Shown here: one piece after another, positions 1 through 6,181 of the stretch | How the letters are laid out: every line of letters begins with the position of its first letter | How positions within the stretch are numbered: the first letter of the stretch is position 1 | Origin: Caulobacteraceae bacterium | Lineage (GTDB): Bacteria > Pseudomonadota > Alphaproteobacteria > Caulobacterales > Caulobacteraceae | Direction: 5' to 3' | Length of the DNA stretch: 6,257 nucleotides | Assembly (NCBI GenBank): GCA_025351125.1 | Contig: JANXWN010000232.1 | Coordinates: 1 to 6,257 of the forward strand | Made by a program: the position numbers and the translations under genes | Notes under the pieces: generated by a model | Database searches by the model: none | Told to the model about the DNA's origin: nothing | Seen by the model: the letters and a program-made list of their open reading frames with translations, nothing else

Positions 1-1061
1 GACTTCTGAATCCAGGCGCCAAAGTGAGTATCTTCCTCCAATATGGCGTTGAAGTTGGCGACCACCTCGTTCCACCCGTCCGGCGTTTCGCCGGCGCCCC
101 AGTCTGGCCCAAACCACCAGACGTCCATCCGCGAACGGTTAATGCCTTGGGGCCAGAACTGCAGCATTGGAAACGCCCCGGCGTTCAGCGGCGAGACGAT
201 ATTGGGAAACACGCCGTACGACTGCGTGCAGGTTCGAGCGATTTCGCCCACCGTGGCGGTATCCATCGGTGCGGGGCCGCGGCGGCGGTCGATTTCGTTG
301 GCTAAGGGATTGGGCGCGATCATCCGGCCATGGCCGTGGCGATAGAAGGTGTTGACGTTGCGGCGGTCGTCGAGGATCACCGCCACGGTCGAGGGGTGGA
401 TGCTCTTGACATGATAAACCTCGGTATTGGCCTCCATGGCCACTTTCCAGTTGGACTTGAGGTCCCAATGATAGTGGTCGATCAGCCGAAGCTTGTCGAA
501 CTGGAACTCCTCCCACTCCGCGGCGATCGGCCCGAGCCAGTCCAGGAGCGCGGGCGCATCAGGGTCGAAGTTGACGAAAATCAGCGCGCCGTAACGCTCG
601 CAGCGCACCTTGCGTAGCGAGCGGCACGACAAATCAAGATCGGCGAAATCCTGGGGGTCGCGCACCGAGACCAGGGCACCCTCGTCATCATAAACCCAGC
701 CGTGGTATTTGCAGGTGAGACGCGTGCGCTTGCCGTTGGGCTCGGTCACCACCGCCGCGCCGCGATGGGCGCAAGTGTTGTAAAAGGCGTTGATGGCGCC
801 AGACCTGGAATGGATGATCACCACCGGTTGGCCGGCGGTCTCCCAAAGTTTGAAGGCCCCCGATTCGGGAACCTCATCGACATGAGCGGCCAGCAGCCAT
901 GACTTGCGCCAGAGATGATCCTTTTCCAGCGCGTGGAAGCGCGGGTCGGTGTAACGGCCGCCCGGAATATCCGGCATTTTCGGAAACTCGGCCGGCGGCG
1001 TCTTGCGCGCCGCCTCGTATTCCATCAGTTGGCGCAGGGTGGTGATCTCGTGGGGTGTCAT
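1..1061 (-). CDS. Rieske non-heme iron ring-hydroxylating oxygenase, alpha subunit (3'-truncated by window edge)
   Basis: This is the catalytic alpha subunit of a Rieske-type oxygenase, a cytosolic enzyme that uses O2 and electrons from a partner protein to hydroxylate an aromatic or alicyclic substrate. Translation from the ATG at 1061 stays open for 353 codons to the window edge, so the C-terminus is missing. The Rieske [2Fe-2S] motif is complete: C97-x-H99, 17 residues, then C117-x2-H120, inside CAHRG and CKYHGW. The mononuclear iron site shows H217-x4-H222, with D344 (in EEDTHF) as the likely third ligand. E214 sits where many dioxygenases carry the bridging Asp. An AGAGG Shine-Dalgarno overlaps the ligase stop, and only 11 nt separate the genes, so translational coupling is likely. 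No beta subunit, ferredoxin or reductase gene is visible. The family call is secure; the substrate is unknown. Confidence 0.95.
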   Translation of the reverse strand, partial: MTPHEITTLRQLMEYEAARKTPPAEFPKMPDIPGGRYTDPRFHALEKDHLWRKSWLLAAHVDEVPESGAFKLWETAGQPVVIIHSRSGAINAFYNTCAHRGAAVVTEPNGKRTRLTCKYHGWVYDDEGALVSVRDPQDFADLDLSCRSLRKVRCERYGALIFVNFDPDAPALLDWLGPIAAEWEEFQFDKLRLIDHYHWDLKSNWKVAMEANTEVYHVKSIHPSTVAVILDDRRNVNTFYRHGHGRMIAPNPLANEIDRRRGPAPMDTATVGEIARTCTQSYGVFPNIVSPLNAGAFPMLQFWPQGINRSRMDVWWFGPDWGAGETPDGWNEVVANFNAILEEDTHFGAWIQK

Positions 1062-1072
1062 GACGAATGCCT

Positions 1073-2617
1073 CTAGCCCCCGATCGTGCGTTCGGTCGGC
1101 CAATAGGGCCGGCGCAGGTTTCGCTTGTTGATTTTACCCATGGCGTTGCGCCCCAGGTCGGCCACGAAATCGTAGGACCGGGGGCACTTGAAGCCAGCCA
1201 AGTGGCCCCGCGCGAAAGCGTCAAGCGCCTCCGGGGTCGGCGGATGGGCCACGTCGCGCACCATGATCAACGCCTTGACCTCCTCGCCCATGGTCTCGTT
1301 CGGGACCCCTATCACCGCCACGTCGGCAATATCGGGATGGCCAACCAGGACCTGTTCGGCCTCGGCTGGATAAATGTTGACGCCGCCGCTGACGATCATG
1401 TCGCTCACGCGATCGGTGATGAAAACATAGCCGTCGTGATCGGCATAGCCGACCTCACCCAAAGTAAAGACCCCGGGCCTCAGGTGGGCGGCGGCGGTCT
1501 TTTCGGGATCATTGTGATAAACAATGCCCCGACCGGTGGTGTCGCGGAAGTAAAGCTGTCCCACGCCGCCGGGCGGCAGTTCTTGGCCGTCATCACCGAT
1601 AACCACCAATTCGAACGGCGGCAGGGTCTTGCCGACCGAGCCAGGCTTCTCCAGCCATTCGGCGGAGGTAATCATGTTGGTCGTGCCGGACTCTGTGCCG
1701 CCATAGGCCTCGAGCAGAACGGGGCCGAACCAGTCAATCATGGCCTGTTTGACGTCCCGCGGACAGGCGGCCCCGGTATGGGGAACACTAACCAAGCTCG
1801 AAACGTCATATTTCGCGCGCACTTCGCCGGGCAGCGCTAGCAGGCGCTGGAAATGCGTGGGCACCATCAGCACGCTGGTGACGCGATACTTTTCAATCGC
1901 CGCCAGCACCGCTTCCGGGTCGAAGCGCCGCAGGGTCACCAGGGGCTTGCCGCCGCCCAACTGACGCGTCGCGCCCAGGGGGCCAGTGTGGTACAGCGGG
2001 CCAACCGCGAGCCCCGGACCCGGCGCGGTCAGGGCGACCCCGTCGCGCAGGGCCTGGAAAAAACCGGCCACGCTGACGGCGGACGGGAACATGGTGGGGG
2101 GCGTCACCGCGCCCTTCGGTTGGCCGGTGGTTCCGGAGGTGTAATGCAGATAGGGGCGCGGCGGCTGGTGCGTGGGCGGTTCCTCATCGGCCCCGGACGC
2201 GACAAAGTCATCCCACCGCAGCAGCCCTGGCGCATCGGTACGCCAGCCAATGATGGTCGTCACGCCGGCCATGGCGGCGGCCTCAAGCCCGACATTCGCC
2301 GTTTCCGGCCCGACGAACAGGATCCCTGCGCCAGCGTCCTTGAGAATGTACGCCACTTCTTCGGCGGTCAGGTGGAAATTGATCGGTATCGATGAAATGC
2401 CGGCGTGCAGGCCAGCCAAGTAGGCGAGCACCGTCTCGGCGCTGTTCATGGCGAACACGCCGATCCGCTGATCCGGATCAAGTCCGGCGGTCAGCAGGGC
2501 GTTCGTCGCCCGGTTCAGGATCGGGTCGAGCTCAGCCCAGCTGATGACGCAGTTTTCGTCAGCAAGCGCCATTTCTAGCGCATGGTCCCGCGCCATCTCG
2601 GCGGCCGCTAACGACAC
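1073..2617 (-). CDS. AMP-forming acyl-CoA synthetase/ligase (ANL superfamily)
   Basis: This 514-residue enzyme should activate a carboxylic acid with ATP to an acyl-adenylate and then to its CoA thioester, in the cytosol. The phosphate-binding loop is YTSGTTGQPKG at 159-169. The adenine-region motif YGGTES is at 305-310. The hinge and core region has TDR (401-403) followed by SGG (410-412). The catalytic lysine is K495 in MGKINKR. Residue E388 (LGEVG) occupies the position that is normally Asp in the family's GD motif. The length is normal or slightly short for the family. The start is GTG at 2617, the first start codon after an in-frame TAA at 2647-2645, with GGAG 8 nt upstream; an in-frame ATG at 2596 is an alternative. 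The gene is followed at 11 nt by the Rieske gene. It could act on a fatty, bile-acid-like, terpenoid or aromatic acid; the sequence does not say which. Confidence 0.94.
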   Translation of the reverse strand: MSLAAAEMARDHALEMALADENCVISWAELDPILNRATNALLTAGLDPDQRIGVFAMNSAETVLAYLAGLHAGISSIPINFHLTAEEVAYILKDAGAGILFVGPETANVGLEAAAMAGVTTIIGWRTDAPGLLRWDDFVASGADEEPPTHQPPRPYLHYTSGTTGQPKGAVTPPTMFPSAVSVAGFFQALRDGVALTAPGPGLAVGPLYHTGPLGATRQLGGGKPLVTLRRFDPEAVLAAIEKYRVTSVLMVPTHFQRLLALPGEVRAKYDVSSLVSVPHTGAACPRDVKQAMIDWFGPVLLEAYGGTESGTTNMITSAEWLEKPGSVGKTLPPFELVVIGDDGQELPPGGVGQLYFRDTTGRGIVYHNDPEKTAAAHLRPGVFTLGEVGYADHDGYVFITDRVSDMIVSGGVNIYPAEAEQVLVGHPDIADVAVIGVPNETMGEEVKALIMVRDVAHPPTPEALDAFARGHLAGFKCPRSYDFVADLGRNAMGKINKRNLRRPYWPTERTIGG

Positions 2618-2670
2618 GGGCCGGTCTCCGCCTGTCCGGCTGACTTAGGACCCTTTCGCGGCGCCGTCAT
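2608..2670 (-). other. Possible 20-codon leader ORF overlapping the ligase start
   Basis: An ATG at 2670 is preceded by GAGG (2680-2677) with a 6-nt spacer, a stronger ribosome-binding context than that of the ligase GTG. The frame runs 20 codons to TAG (2610-2608) and overlaps the first 10 nt of the ligase gene in another frame. It may be a translated leader that couples to the ligase. Alternatively, it is the true N-terminus of the ligase separated by a one-base loss: adding one base between the two starts would join them. The peptide resembles nothing I recognise. Confidence 0.3.
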
Positions 2671-2748
2671 AAAAATCCTCTCTGCTTGTTTTAAGCAAGA
2701 GTGCTGCTTTTCTCCGGCAATTGCAATCGTGAAATCGGCAAAAAATCG
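2618..2748 (-). promoter_or_regulatory. Non-coding gap upstream of the ligase-Rieske pair
   Basis: This 131-nt gap lies between the regulator stop and the ligase start and is the natural place for a promoter of the ligase-Rieske transcription unit. It is more AT-rich than the genes and includes a T6 run just after the TetR stop, but I see no GC-rich hairpin before that run, so I do not call a terminator. Short palindromes ATTGCAAT and GCAATTGC overlap near 2720-2730. No convincing -35/-10 pair is visible; TTGCCG followed 17 nt later by TGCTTA is weak. Read-through from the upstream genes is also possible. Confidence 0.4.
2683..2697. promoter_or_regulatory. Candidate operator: inverted repeat TGCTT-N5-AAGCA
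   Basis: This is a perfect inverted repeat with 5-base arms and a 5-base AT-rich centre. It ends just upstream of the GAGG at 2680-2677. It overlaps a second repeat, CTTG...CAAG (2685-2699). Its position before the ligase and its size fit a TetR-family binding site, but the arms are short and chance occurrence in an AT-rich stretch is possible. It shares no clear half-site with the repeat cluster before the regulator gene. Confidence 0.3.
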
Positions 2749-3546
2749 TTATCGAGGCGTATCCGGCATAAGATTTCCCCCCACTCCGGTGGGCACTTTG
2801 AATCGCTGGGACGCGTCATCCGACGGCCGGGCGTCGCCGGCCGGAAAATTTAATTCACCGCTGTATATCTGGCCCACGAGATGTCGAAGAAAACCCCTCA
2901 GGCGCTCCACGCGTTGCGGGGAGTTCCACATGTCCTGGTTGAGCGCCATGCCTTCCAGTACGGCCTCGGCTAAATCGCTAGCGCGCGCCAAGCGCTCCGG
3001 GTCCCCGGCCCATTCCGAAAAAATCTTCACCCCGGCCTCGCGCCAAATCCGCGCGAAACGCCGCGCCTGTGGCAAGAAATTTTCGCTGAGTTCGGGATCG
3101 GTGCGCGCGGCGATGGCCAGCTCCAGATAGGCGCGATGCTCGCGCGTAAAGTAACTACGCCACAGGATTTTCAGCCCAGCGAACTCTTGAATTCTCTGCA
3201 TTTCGCTGATGTTGCCCACACCCTCCGCCAACATCTCCATACGCTTGAAAAAGCAGTAGGCGATGATCGCCTCAATGAGCAGACCCTTGGTGCGATAGTG
3301 GTGGAGCATGGCCCCGCGCGATATCCCCGCCGTTTCGGCGACCAGTTGCATGGTCGTCCGGGCGTAGCCGTTGGTCGCCAGACAATCGATCGCCGCTTCC
3401 AGTAGTTTCACCCGGGTCTGCGCGCTTTTGCGCTGCTGCCATCCGGCGCCGGTCGGATGTAGGCCGAGCGGCTCGAAAAGGGCGAGCAGACCGGCGACGC
3501 CTTCGCCCGACAGCGCCGCGTCCGCAAGTTCAGCGTCGGTGGCCAA
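2749..3546 (-). CDS. TetR-family transcriptional regulator
   Basis: This 265-residue protein is predicted to bind DNA as a dimer and to be released by a small ligand, probably a substrate or CoA intermediate of the neighbouring pathway. The helix-turn-helix domain spans about 44-92, with the characteristic TTMQLVAETAGISRGAMLHH stretch at 64-83 followed by YRTKGLL. Residues 93-225 form the helical ligand/dimer domain and show no recognisable conserved motif, as is usual. There is a 40-residue segment before the domain (with GWQQRKSAQTR at 35-45) and a polar tail of about 35 residues after 230, making it longer than the usual 190-220. The start is TTG at 3546, because no ATG or GTG lies between it and the upstream in-frame TAG at 3606-3604. 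An AGGGGGGG Shine-Dalgarno sits 7 nt upstream. Its place between two enzyme pairs suggests local control of both. Confidence 0.9.
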   Translation of the reverse strand: MATDAELADAALSGEGVAGLLALFEPLGLHPTGAGWQQRKSAQTRVKLLEAAIDCLATNGYARTTMQLVAETAGISRGAMLHHYRTKGLLIEAIIAYCFFKRMEMLAEGVGNISEMQRIQEFAGLKILWRSYFTREHRAYLELAIAARTDPELSENFLPQARRFARIWREAGVKIFSEWAGDPERLARASDLAEAVLEGMALNQDMWNSPQRVERLRGFLRHLVGQIYSGELNFPAGDARPSDDASQRFKVPTGVGGNLMPDTPR

Positions 3547-3562
3547 ATTATTACCCCCCCTC

Positions 3563-3611
3563 GATACGGCGTCGGTCGCGCGCGCCGATGTTACGCCGTA
3601 TCCCTACGGCG
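3563..3611. promoter_or_regulatory. Cluster of three CGCCGTA half-sites upstream of the TetR gene (candidate operator)
   Basis: On the plus strand, GATACGGCGT (3563-3572) is matched by its exact reverse complement ACGCCGTATC (3593-3602). The latter's core is also the left arm of a second perfect repeat, CGCCGTAtcccTACGGCG (3594-3611), with 7-base arms and a 4-base spacer. Three copies of the same half-site therefore fall within 49 bases, 17 to 65 nt before the regulator's TTG start. This arrangement fits an autoregulatory TetR operator. A hairpin terminator for the P450 gene is the main alternative, but no T-run follows the repeat in either direction. Confidence 0.5.
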
Positions 3612-3655
3612 CCTAAAATGGCTGCCGATCCGAACGTGGCCTTCACCGTCGCCGC

Positions 3656-4948
3656 CTAGCGGTCAAACTCGACATGAAGCTCAAGCACCCCGCGCAGCAA
3701 TATGTTCGGATCATAGCGGAAGGCGTTTCGGCCCGTGGCGAAACGGGGGTTCTTGAGGCGCTCGAGAATGATCGGGAAGGCGGTGACCATTTCCTTACGC
3801 GCGAGCTGCGCGCCGATGCAGGTGTGGATGCCGGCGCCAAACGCTAGGTGGCCACGCGGATCGGGTCGAGCTGGGTCGAACCGATCGGCGTCGGGGAAGT
3901 GCTGTTCATCGCGGTTCCCCGAACCAAAGCGCAGCAACATGACTTCGCCTTGCTTGACGGGAAAGCCGCCGATTTCCGCGTCCCGAGTCACGACCCGCCA
4001 CATATTGTTGGTCGGCGTCAGCAGCCTCAGAGTTTCCTCGACAAAGCCCGGCATCAGATCGGGGTCGGCGATAACGCGGGCGCGTAGTTCTGGGTCCGCG
4101 GTCAGATAGTACAGCCCCGCCGTCAGCGTGTGGGCGGTGGTCTCATTGCCCGCCACCAACAGCTGCTGGAGGATCGACAGAAGCTCACTGTGGTTCATGC
4201 CGCGAGGATCACCCTCCTCGGCCAGCGTGGCATGCACGAGATCGGAGATCACATCCTCTGTGGGGTAGGCCCTTTTCTCCTCGATGCGCTCCACGAAATA
4301 GCACTGAAATTCCACGACCCGCCGGGCCGCTTCCAGTCGCGTTTCGCGGTCGGAAACGCCGCCGAGCTGAACAACGAAAGCGTCCGACCAGCGGTGGAAT
4401 TTGGCCATGTCCACGCGCGGGACGCCTAAAGAGTCGGCGATCATGGTCATCGGCAGGTGATTGGCGAACGCCGATTTAAACTCGCAATGACCGTCGGCGA
4501 TGAATCCGTCGATCAGGTCGTTGGTGATCCGGGCGACGACATCCGCCATCTGCTCCACGCGTTTGTGGGTGAACGCCTTCATACCGAGCTTTCGATAGCG
4601 TGTGTGTTCCGGCGGATCGGCGGTGAGCATGGTGTCGACGGGCGCGACGCCCGTCGCCAGGATCGCGCTTTCCTCCGCATCCATGCTGTTGACCGTGCCG
4701 CCGCGAAGGGCGACGCCGAAACGGTTGGAGAACAACAGGGGCTGGCGGTTCGCTTCCATGATCAGGTCGTAGGTGGACACCGATACGATGCCGGTCTTGG
4801 GATCGCGGAACACCGGCGCTTCCTCGCGAAGACGTCGGAAGTAGACGTAGGGATCATTGAGGATATCGGGGTCAAAGGCGTTGATATCGGCCAGCGGGCA
4901 GCGCGCAATGTCGAGCCGAGCCGTTGAAGTCGCGTCGTCAGCGGGCAT
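3656..4948 (-). CDS. Cytochrome P450 monooxygenase (bacterial class I type)
   Basis: This 430-residue soluble P450 is predicted to insert one atom of O2 into an unactivated C-H bond of a hydrophobic substrate. All hallmark motifs are present. The C-helix has DPPEHTRYR (111-119), with H115 and R119 for the haem propionates. The I-helix has AGNETT (266-271), with the acid-alcohol pair E269-T270. The K-helix ExxR is E305-T-L-R308. The haem loop FGAGIHTCIG (370-379) carries the axial thiolate C377. There is no signal peptide or membrane anchor, as expected for bacterial forms. The ATG at 4948 has AGGA 8 nt upstream and follows the SDR stop by 21 nt, so the two are probably co-transcribed. Such enzymes need a ferredoxin and ferredoxin reductase, and neither is encoded here. 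The CYP family and substrate cannot be assigned by eye. Confidence 0.96.
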   Translation of the reverse strand: MPADDATSTARLDIARCPLADINAFDPDILNDPYVYFRRLREEAPVFRDPKTGIVSVSTYDLIMEANRQPLLFSNRFGVALRGGTVNSMDAEESAILATGVAPVDTMLTADPPEHTRYRKLGMKAFTHKRVEQMADVVARITNDLIDGFIADGHCEFKSAFANHLPMTMIADSLGVPRVDMAKFHRWSDAFVVQLGGVSDRETRLEAARRVVEFQCYFVERIEEKRAYPTEDVISDLVHATLAEEGDPRGMNHSELLSILQQLLVAGNETTAHTLTAGLYYLTADPELRARVIADPDLMPGFVEETLRLLTPTNNMWRVVTRDAEIGGFPVKQGEVMLLRFGSGNRDEQHFPDADRFDPARPDPRGHLAFGAGIHTCIGAQLARKEMVTAFPIILERLKNPRFATGRNAFRYDPNILLRGVLELHVEFDR

Positions 4949-4969
4949 TGATGTGTTCCTAACGGGGGG

Positions 4970-5749
4970 TCATGCCAGGAAGCCGCCGTCCACCGGCAAA
5001 TCCGCGCCGGTGATGAAGGCGGCCTCGTCGGAGGCGAGGAAGAGTATGGCGGCGGCCGCCTCCTGGGGTTTGCCCAGGCGTTTAAGCGGATGGCCCTGGG
5101 CGAAGCCGTTGATCACGTCGTCCCGAGTGGCGCCCGCCGCTTGGCCGGCGGCGATATAGCCTTCGACCATTTCGGTATGGATCGCACCGGGCATGATGGC
5201 GTTGACGCGGATGTCGTAACGCTGTTCGGCGCAGTGCAGCGCCACCGATCGGGTCAGAAGGCGGACGGCGCCTTTCGATGCGGAATATGACGGAAAGATC
5301 GAACCGCTGCGAACGCCCAGCGTCGAGGCGATATTGACGATAGCGCCGCCTTTCCCGCCTTTGAGGGCGGCAACGGCCGCCTTGCAGCCAAGGAAGGTTC
5401 CGTCAAGGTTGATGGACATCGTCCGGTGAAACCCTTCCAGAGTCTCATCCTCGATGTTGGCGGGCACGGAAATGCCGGCGGAATTGACGACGGTGGTCAG
5501 GGCTGCGAAGCGGGCCTGCGCCGCCGCTACCGCGGCGGCCCAACTTGCCTCCTGAGTAACGTCGAGTTGCACGAACAACGCGTTCGCCCCCAGGGCCGCC
5601 GCGGCCGCCTCGCCCTTGGCGACCTGCAGATCGCCAAGCACGACTTTTGCGCCGCCGTCGACGAAACCACGCGCCGCGGCCGCGCCGATCCCGCTGGCGC
5701 CGCCGGAAATCAAGACAACCTTTCCCGCGAAACGGCCTCTCTCGCTCAT
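4970..5749 (-). CDS. Classical short-chain dehydrogenase/reductase (SDR), probably NAD-dependent
   Basis: This 259-residue enzyme should interconvert an alcohol and a ketone. The Rossmann cofactor motif is SGGASGIG at 15-22. D40 at the end of the second strand favours NAD(H) over NADP(H). D63-V64 fits the adenine pocket, and NSAG (89-92) is the family's NNAG motif. The catalytic set is complete: N114, S142, Y155 and K159 (YSASK). PG at 187-188 and T192 mark the substrate and cofactor loop, and the C-terminus ends in the usual LPVDGGFLA. The length is typical. The ATG at 5749 has a purine-rich AGAAGAG just upstream. As the first gene before the P450, it may oxidise the hydroxyl that the P450 makes; that link is inference. 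It resembles hydroxysteroid dehydrogenases and FabG-like proteins equally, so no gene symbol is given. Confidence 0.95.
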   Translation of the reverse strand: MSERGRFAGKVVLISGGASGIGAAAARGFVDGGAKVVLGDLQVAKGEAAAAALGANALFVQLDVTQEASWAAAVAAAQARFAALTTVVNSAGISVPANIEDETLEGFHRTMSINLDGTFLGCKAAVAALKGGKGGAIVNIASTLGVRSGSIFPSYSASKGAVRLLTRSVALHCAEQRYDIRVNAIMPGAIHTEMVEGYIAAGQAAGATRDDVINGFAQGHPLKRLGKPQEAAAAILFLASDEAAFITGADLPVDGGFLA

Positions 5750-5770
5750 GCGTCTCTTCTGTAATCGTCA

Positions 5771-5785
5771 GCGGCCCCGGGCCGC
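5771..5785. repeat. GC-rich inverted repeat GCGGCCC-C-GGGCCGC
   Basis: A perfect repeat with 7-base arms around a single C lies 22-36 nt upstream of the SDR start codon. A one-base centre cannot form a hairpin loop without opening a few pairs, so as DNA it is better read as a protein-binding palindrome. As RNA it could still form a shorter stem in the SDR leader. No T-run follows, so it is not a terminator. Confidence 0.4.
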
Positions 5786-5823
5786 AGCGCCGGGAATTGC
5801 GGAACCATAAACGGGTCAGTCAG

Positions 5824-5853
5824 ATTTTAACAACCCGCCGTGACAACCAACAA
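5824..5853 (-). promoter_or_regulatory. Possible sigma-70 type promoter for the SDR-P450 pair
   Basis: On the minus strand, TTGTTG (5853-5848) is followed after 18 nt by TAAAAT (5829-5824), which matches five of six bases of the -10 consensus. The -35 match is weak. Transcription would begin near 5817 and give a leader of roughly 65-70 nt that includes the GC-rich palindrome. It is a consensus match by eye only. Confidence 0.3.
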
Positions 5854-5995
5854 GTCTAAATGGCTCTCCGCCTGGAAATTATGGAGCTGTCTGGCTTCAA
5901 TTTCAGCGAGGTACGGACTAAATCGCGACTCCCAAATCTGCAAACGCGCTTGATTGACGTTTGCGAGCGTCGACCGATCGCTAAGGGTCAAATCA

Positions 5996-6181
5996 ATGAG
6001 CCGTTCCCCGATCCACCCCGACGACATTCTTGCTGACGAGCTGAAAGAGTTGGGCCTGGCGCCCACTGAACTGGCGCGTCAGCAGCCTGTGCTGATAGTC
6101 GGCAAGCCGTTCAACGCGGCGCGTCGTTTATCCCCCCGGAAAATAAATCCCACCTCGGTTTCCCCGGTGTTTGGATCTTGA
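5996..6181 (+). pseudogene. HigA-type antitoxin fragment (XRE family), truncated
   Basis: The ATG at 5996 has AAGGG 8 nt upstream. The first 29 residues match the start of HigA-family antitoxins: SPIHPDDILADELKELGL (4-21) followed by APTELARQ (22-29), the first helix of the helix-turn-helix domain. After Q29 or Q30 the expected recognition helix and the rest of the domain (about 70 more residues) are absent. They are replaced by an unrelated 31-residue tail ending at TGA (6179-6181), giving 61 residues against the usual 95-110. I read the other plus-strand frames downstream and the missing part does not reappear, so this is a deletion or rearrangement and not a simple frameshift. No partner toxin is visible. 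It is probably a non-functional remnant of a toxin-antitoxin module. Confidence 0.6.
6079..6095. repeat. Inverted repeat TCAGCA-N5-TGCTGA at the HigA breakpoint
   Basis: This perfect repeat has 6-base arms and a 5-base centre. It begins at the codon where similarity to HigA ends. It could mark a recombination scar or the edge of an inserted element, or be chance. No target-site duplication or matching second end is visible in the window. Confidence 0.35.

Larger units (their letters stand above)
5750..5995. other. Intergenic region between the SDR gene and the antitoxin fragment
   Basis: This 246-nt stretch separates the minus-strand SDR gene from the plus-strand HigA-like fragment. The left part contains a GC-rich palindrome and a possible SDR promoter. 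The right part (about 5821-5960) is visibly richer in A and T than the catabolic genes. Short ORFs cross it on both strands, but none resembles a known protein. I looked on the plus strand for the C-terminal end of a HigB-type toxin just before the antitoxin fragment and found none. Confidence 0.5.

Noticed and set aside
139..516. Minus-strand ORF of 125 codons inside the Rieske gene
   Set aside because: It is an out-of-frame reading of the Rieske gene. The correct frame runs from 1061 to the window edge with all iron-ligand motifs in register.
1067..2395. Long plus-strand ORFs (257 and 180 codons) opposite the ligase gene
   Set aside because: They are antisense shadows of a gene with complete ligase motifs. 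Their translations show no domain and are typical of the reverse frame of GC-rich coding DNA.
2730..2751. T6 run after the TetR stop as a rho-independent terminator
   Set aside because: No GC-rich stem precedes the T-run; only short, imperfect pairings are possible.
3594..3611. Hairpin after the P450 gene as a terminator
   Set aside because: The stem is sound, but no T-run follows it on either strand, and its half-site recurs nearby, which fits an operator better.
5827..6066. Minus-strand ORF of 79 codons opposite the antitoxin fragment
   Set aside because: Its N-terminal third is the antisense of the well-matched HigA start, it has no clear Shine-Dalgarno that I could identify, and the rest resembles no family I know. 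A remnant of some gene in the left part cannot be fully excluded.
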